From the NCBI RefSeq assembly GCF_002338065.1, contig NZ_DDHJ01000023.1:1-64000 (forward strand): a stretch of 64,000 nt of DNA, written 5' to 3'. Made by a program: the position numbers and the translations under genes. The notes under the pieces are model-generated. The model had not been told where the DNA came from and did not search any database. It saw only the letters and a program-made list of their open reading frames with translations. Below are positions 60,740 through 64,000 of the stretch, one piece after another (position 1 is the stretch's first letter; every line of letters starts with the position of its first letter). Origin of the DNA: Pseudomonas sp. UBA1879 (lineage in GTDB: Bacteria > Pseudomonadota > Gammaproteobacteria > Pseudomonadales > Pseudomonadaceae).

Positions 60740-60788
60740 TGCCCCGATCAGCTAAGGTAGACGCCTTCGACGTGCGATTGCGAATTCT

Positions 60789-61634
60789 ATGAATCTTCCT
60801 GCCCACACCGCCCTGTTCACGCCCAGCTGGCACGCCGAGCTGGAGCTGGGCTATGGGCGTTTCGACGACACCACGCGCCCGACCCAACGCCGCCATAAAG
60901 GCCCCCTGCGGGTGCAAAAACACCTGTACCCCGAAGGGCCGGAAGTCTGTCAGCACATCATCGTTCACCCACCGGGCGGGATCGCCGGTGGGGATCGCCT
61001 CGACATCAGCGCCAGCGTTGGTCCCGATGCCTGGGTGCAGCTCACCAGCCCGGGCGCCGCCAAGTGGTATCGCGCCGCAGGCGCCGCTTATCAACAGCTT
61101 GAATTGAAGGTCGCCGCAGGCGCGACGCTGGAATGGCTGCCGCAGGAGACGATTGCCTTCAGCGAGGCCAAGGCCGAACTGACCACCCGCATTGATCTGG
61201 AGGGCGATGCGCGGCTGTTTTATTGGGACGTCGTCGCGCTGGGGCGCCCGGCCAGTGGCGAGCGTTTCGATCAAGGGCATTTTCAGGCGCATCTGGACAT
61301 TCGACGGGACGGCAAATTGCTGTGGCATGAACGCCAGCGCCTCACGGGCAATGACGCCTTGCTGGATTCACCGGTGGGCCTGTGCGGTAAACCGGTGTTC
61401 GCGACGCTGATCGTGACCGGGGAGATTGACGCGGAGCTGATGGAGCGTTGCCGCGAACGGGCTGAACACTCGCCGGTGCGTGGGGATTTGAGCCAGTTGC
61501 CGGGTCTGATCGTGGCGCGCTGCCTGGCTGACGAAGCGCTGCATGCGCGGGCCTGGTTGATTGAATTATGGACACTGCTGCGGCCTGCTCTGCTTGGTCG
61601 CGACGCGGTCGCACCCAGAATCTGGAGTACTTAA
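60789..61634 (+). CDS. ureD: Urease accessory protein UreD
   Basis: 281 residues. Conserved G-P-L-R-V-Q-K-H-L-Y-P-E-G, H-P-P-G-G-I-A-G-G-D, W-L-P-Q-E-T-I and G-E-R-F. UreD forms the scaffold with UreF and UreG that delivers Ni and CO2 to the urease active site. Follows the transporter genes on the same strand. Confidence 0.96.
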   Translation: MNLPAHTALFTPSWHAELELGYGRFDDTTRPTQRRHKGPLRVQKHLYPEGPEVCQHIIVHPPGGIAGGDRLDISASVGPDAWVQLTSPGAAKWYRAAGAAYQQLELKVAAGATLEWLPQETIAFSEAKAELTTRIDLEGDARLFYWDVVALGRPASGERFDQGHFQAHLDIRRDGKLLWHERQRLTGNDALLDSPVGLCGKPVFATLIVTGEIDAELMERCRERAEHSPVRGDLSQLPGLIVARCLADEALHARAWLIELWTLLRPALLGRDAVAPRIWST

Positions 61635-61646
61635 GCACCGTGGCCC

Positions 61647-61736
61647 TTGTAGGAGTGAGCTTGCTCGCGATAGCGGTGAGTCAGACAGATATCCTTCTCT
61701 GAAGAACCGCTATCGCGAGCAAGCTCACTCCTACAA
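61647..61736. repeat. REPIN between ureD and ureA
   Basis: Inverted arms at 61647-61672 and 61711-61736, same class as 59921-60012. The pairing extends further inwards here because G-A-T-A-G-C-G-G-T and its complement are included. Confidence 0.85.
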
Positions 61737-61782
61737 GATTTGCGGTGGCTTCAACTTATTTGGTTTTGAAACGGAAAAAAAC

Positions 61783-62085
61783 ATGGACCTGACGCCACGC
61801 GAAAAAGACAAGATGCTGATCTTCACCGCAGGCCTGGTGGCCGAGCGGCGACTGGCACGGGGCTTGAAGCTCAACTACCCGGAAGCCATGGCCTTCATTT
61901 CCGCCGCGCTGCTCGAGGGCGCGCGCGATGGGCAGACCGTCGCAGAACTCATGCACTACGGCACCACCCTGCTCACCCGTGAACAAGTGATGGAAGGCAT
62001 CCCGGAAATGATCCCGGAGATCCAGGTCGAGGCCACCTTCCCGGACGGCACCAAGCTGGTCACCGTCCACCAGCCGATTGCCTGA
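61783..62085 (+). CDS. ureA: Urease gamma subunit
   Basis: 100 residues from ATG 61783. Canonical M-D-L-T-P-R-E-K-D-K-M-L-I, with R-G-L-K-L-N-Y-P-E-A and P-I-Q-V-type ending P-E-I-Q-V-E-A-T-F-P-D-G-T-K-L-V. Structural subunit of the nickel urease that hydrolyses urea to ammonia and CO2. Confidence 0.97.
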   Translation: MDLTPREKDKMLIFTAGLVAERRLARGLKLNYPEAMAFISAALLEGARDGQTVAELMHYGTTLLTREQVMEGIPEMIPEIQVEATFPDGTKLVTVHQPIA

Positions 62086-62114
62086 AACACCCTTTTGAAC
62101 AAGTGAAAACGAAC

Positions 62115-62654
62115 ATGACGTATACGATTCGTGACGCGCTGCTGACTGACATGCCTGCCGTGCTGGACATCTACAACGACGCCGTCCTCAACACCACGGC
62201 GATCTGGAACGAACAACCCGTTGACCTGGCCAATCGCGAAGCGTGGTTCGCCGCACGCCAGACCCAGGCTTATCCGATTCTGGTGGTCGTCGATGGTGCC
62301 GATCAGGTGCTGGGCTATTCCTCGTTCGGCGACTGGCGGCCCTTCGAAGGCTTCCGCCACACCGTCGAACACTCGGTCTACGTGCGCGCCGATCAGCGCG
62401 GCAATGGCCTCGGTCCCTTGTTGATGAAAGCGCTGATCGAGCGAGCCAAAACCTGTGACAAGCACATGATGGTCGCGGCCATAGAAAGTGGGAATGCAGC
62501 GTCGATTCACCTGCATGAACGACAAGGCTTCACCACCACCGGCCAAATGCCGCAAGTCGGCACCAAGTTTGGTCGCTGGCTGGACCTGACCTTCATGCAA
62601 CTGGACCTGTCGCCGGGCGCCAAGGCGCCGCCTTCCCAAGCGCCAGGTCAGTAA
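62115..62654 (+). CDS. GNAT acetyltransferase (phosphinothricin-acetyltransferase-like)
   Basis: 179 residues from ATG 62115 (a GTG at 62103 is in frame). N-terminus I-R-D-A-L-L-T-D-M-P-A-V-L-D-I-Y-N, the acetyl-CoA loop D-Q-R-G-N-G-L-G, and H-E-R-Q-G-F, as in Pat/YwnH enzymes. The substrate is likely a small amino compound. It lies between ureA and ureB; a related gene occupies this place in P. aeruginosa. Confidence 0.88.
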   Translation: MTYTIRDALLTDMPAVLDIYNDAVLNTTAIWNEQPVDLANREAWFAARQTQAYPILVVVDGADQVLGYSSFGDWRPFEGFRHTVEHSVYVRADQRGNGLGPLLMKALIERAKTCDKHMMVAAIESGNAASIHLHERQGFTTTGQMPQVGTKFGRWLDLTFMQLDLSPGAKAPPSQAPGQ

Positions 62655-62701
62655 CCCGTTCGCCAACGCTATGCCCTGATTTCTTTAAAGGAAGCCAAGT
62701 C

Positions 62702-63238
62702 ATGAATGCTGCCCAGCTGCGACGCGTCACCGGTGAAAGCTTTGCGCATTACCGTCACGGTCTGGTGGCGTTGTTGCTGGACGCCGTGCACCGAGGCGCG
62801 TCCGTGGGCTTCATGGCTGATCTGAGCGCCGATGAGGCCTACGGCTGGTGGGAAAGCGTCAAGACTGAGGTCGAGCTGGGCAAGGTGTTGATGTGGGTAG
62901 TGGTGCAGGACGAGCAGGTGCTGGCCACCGTGCAACTGGCGCTGTGCCAAAAGGCCAACGGCCTGAACCGTGCCGAAGTGCAAAAGCTGCTGGTGCTGCA
63001 TCACGCCCGCCGTCGCGGGTTGGCGACGCAACTGATGCAGGCCGTCGATCAGGCCGCCGCGCAGCACAAACGCGGGCTGCTGTACCTGGACACCCTGGCC
63101 GGTTCACCGGCCGAAGATTTCTATCGCGCGCTGGGTTATGAGCTGTGCGGCCAACTGCCGGACTACGCCTGCAACCCGGACGGCGAGTACCACGCCACCG
63201 CCATTTATTACAAGTTACTGTCGAGGAAGAGCGCATGA
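62702..63238 (+). CDS. GNAT family acetyltransferase (second)
   Basis: 178 residues with ribosome site A-A-A-G-G-A-A. Acetyl-CoA site region H-H-A-R-R-R-G-L-A-T-Q-L-M, followed by L-Y-L-D-T-L-A-G-S-P-A-E-D-F-Y-R-A-L-G-Y. Different from the first acetyltransferase. Its TGA overlaps the ureB start by 4 nt, so it is translated with the urease genes. Confidence 0.88.
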   Translation: MNAAQLRRVTGESFAHYRHGLVALLLDAVHRGASVGFMADLSADEAYGWWESVKTEVELGKVLMWVVVQDEQVLATVQLALCQKANGLNRAEVQKLLVLHHARRRGLATQLMQAVDQAAAQHKRGLLYLDTLAGSPAEDFYRALGYELCGQLPDYACNPDGEYHATAIYYKLLSRKSA

Positions 63239-63540
63239 TTCCTGGTGAATACCAGATCCAGCCCGGTGACATCGAACTCAATGTCGGGCGCCGGACGATC
63301 ACCCTCAGTGTCGCCAATAGCGGCGACCGGCCGATTCAGGTCGGGTCGCATTTCCATTTCTTCGAAACCAACGACGCCCTCACCTTCGACCGCGCCGCCG
63401 CCCGCGGCATGCGCTTGAACATCCCCGCAGGCACCGCCGTACGCTTCGAGCCGGGCCAGGCGCGAGAAGTCGAGCTAGTGGACCTGGCGGGGTTGCGTCG
63501 GGTGTTCGGGTTCGCCGGGCGGGTAATGGGCGACCTGTAG
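63235..63540 (+). CDS. ureB: Urease beta subunit
   Basis: 101 residues from ATG 63235. M-I-P-G-E-Y, G-D-R-P-I-Q-V-G-S-H-F-H-F-F-E-T-N, R-L-N-I-P-A-G-T-A-V-R-F-E-P-G, and the ending G-F-A-G-R-V-M-G. Structural subunit of urease. Confidence 0.97.
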   Translation: MIPGEYQIQPGDIELNVGRRTITLSVANSGDRPIQVGSHFHFFETNDALTFDRAAARGMRLNIPAGTAVRFEPGQAREVELVDLAGLRRVFGFAGRVMGDL

Positions 63541-63547
63541 CAGCGCC

Positions 63548-63637
63548 GAGCTTCAAGCCACAAGCGGCAAGAAACAGCAGTCCGCGGCGTACACAATTCC
63601 GCTTTTACTTGAGGCTTGCAGCTTGAAGCTTGCAGCT
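63548..63637. repeat. Inverted repeat between ureB and ureC
   Basis: G-A-G-C-T-T-C-A-A-G-C-C at 63548-63559 and C-T-T-G-C-A-G-C-T-T-G-A-A-G-C at 63615-63629 form a REP-like pair of a third class, filling the 119-bp gap. The second arm is itself partly palindromic. Confidence 0.6.
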
Positions 63638-63659
63638 CAAATTGATTCGAGGAACGAGA

Positions 63660-64000
63660 ATGAAGATCAGCCGACAAGCCTACGCCGACATGTTTGGCCC
63701 TACCGTGGGTGACCGCGTGCGTCTGGCCGACACTGGGCTGTGGGTCGAAGTCGAGAAAGACTTCACTACTTACGGCGAAGAAGTGAAATTCGGCGGCGGC
63801 AAGGTCATCCGCGATGGCATGGGCCAGGGCCAGCTGTCAGCCGATGACGTGGTCGACACGCTGATCACCAACGCACTGATCATCGATCACTGGGGCATCG
63901 TCAAAGCCGACGTCGGCCTCAAGGACGGGCGCATCGCCGCCATCGGCAAAGCGGGCAACCCGGACATTCAGCCGGACGTGACCATCGCCATCGGCGCGGC
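63660..64000 (+). CDS. ureC: Urease alpha subunit (5' part)
   Basis: About 113 codons, open to the window edge. ATG 63660 has G-A-G-G-A-A-C-G upstream. M-K-I-S-R-Q-A-Y-A-D-M-F-G-P-T-V-G-D-R-V and R-D-G-M-G-Q are diagnostic. The nickel-binding residues lie beyond the window. Confidence 0.97.
   Translation, partial: MKISRQAYADMFGPTVGDRVRLADTGLWVEVEKDFTTYGEEVKFGGGKVIRDGMGQGQLSADDVVDTLITNALIIDHWGIVKADVGLKDGRIAAIGKAGNPDIQPDVTIAIGA

Noticed and set aside
1..64000. CRISPR arrays, tRNA/rRNA genes, prophage or insertion sequences
   Set aside because: The only short repeats are alternating REP-type palindromes and the lipoprotein gene duplications. I saw no regular direct repeats with unique spacers, no transposase or integrase, and no tRNA-like cloverleaf in the gaps.

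Overview
The window is a stretch of a Pseudomonas chromosome. The gene order speA - yciH - nudix - DUF2333 - gcbA ... dsbD - aroQ - accB - accC - prmA - DUF3426 - dusB - fis - purH - purD - retS - marC ... urtABCDE - ureDAB(C) is one I know from Pseudomonas aeruginosa. It is broken here by blocks of accessory genes. The many REP/REPIN-type repeats and the extra cobalamin, copper and type VI secretion (T6SS) genes point to a non-aeruginosa species of the fluorescens/syringae lineages. That placement is from memory of synteny, not from a search.

Region by region. 1-4.5 kb: a minus-strand T6SS cargo module. A PAAR-DUF2235 phospholipase effector is followed by four tandem, overlapping DUF2931 lipoproteins, probably immunity proteins. 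4.9-12.8 kb: penicillin-binding protein 1C and its bacterial alpha-2-macroglobulin partner, with a small divergent membrane protein between them. 13.1-16.6 kb: a MATE exporter, an esterase lipoprotein and an unusually short VgrG. 16.9-23.2 kb: arginine decarboxylase, YciH, a Nudix hydrolase, a DUF2333 protein and the diguanylate cyclase GcbA. 23.2-24.6 kb: an inserted toxin/immunity-like pair whose toxin is frameshifted at a perfect palindrome.

24.8-40.4 kb: the core block. It holds dsbD, aroQ, accBC, prmA, a DUF3426 protein, dusB-fis, purH, purD, the hybrid sensor kinase retS and a MarC protein. 40.4-42.6 kb: an unrecognised three-gene minus-strand operon. Its products appear to be distant paralogues sharing a C-terminal F-[DN]-x3-Y-A-x2-R motif. 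The first gene is separated from the other two by a strong terminator inside the operon.

42.9-50.7 kb: divergent corrin-ring genes, cobG-cobH-cobI-cobJ(cbiG) one way and cobL-cbiD-cobK the other. 50.8-51.4 kb: a RelE/HigB-type toxin-antitoxin pair. 51.4-54.3 kb: a copper-handling set (DUF2946, PCuAC chaperone, DUF2946, PepSY membrane protein). 54.8-64.0 kb: the urea ABC transporter urtABCDE behind a sigma-54-like promoter, then the urease operon ureD-ureA-two acetyltransferases-ureB-ureC, which runs off the window. Transport feeds urea straight to the urease encoded next to it.

Best candidates for undescribed biology: the three-paralogue operon at 40434-42594, the frameshifted glycine-rich toxin-like gene at 23615-24585, and the coupled effector/immunity array at 1-4348. 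I saw no tRNA or rRNA genes, CRISPR array, prophage or intact insertion sequence.
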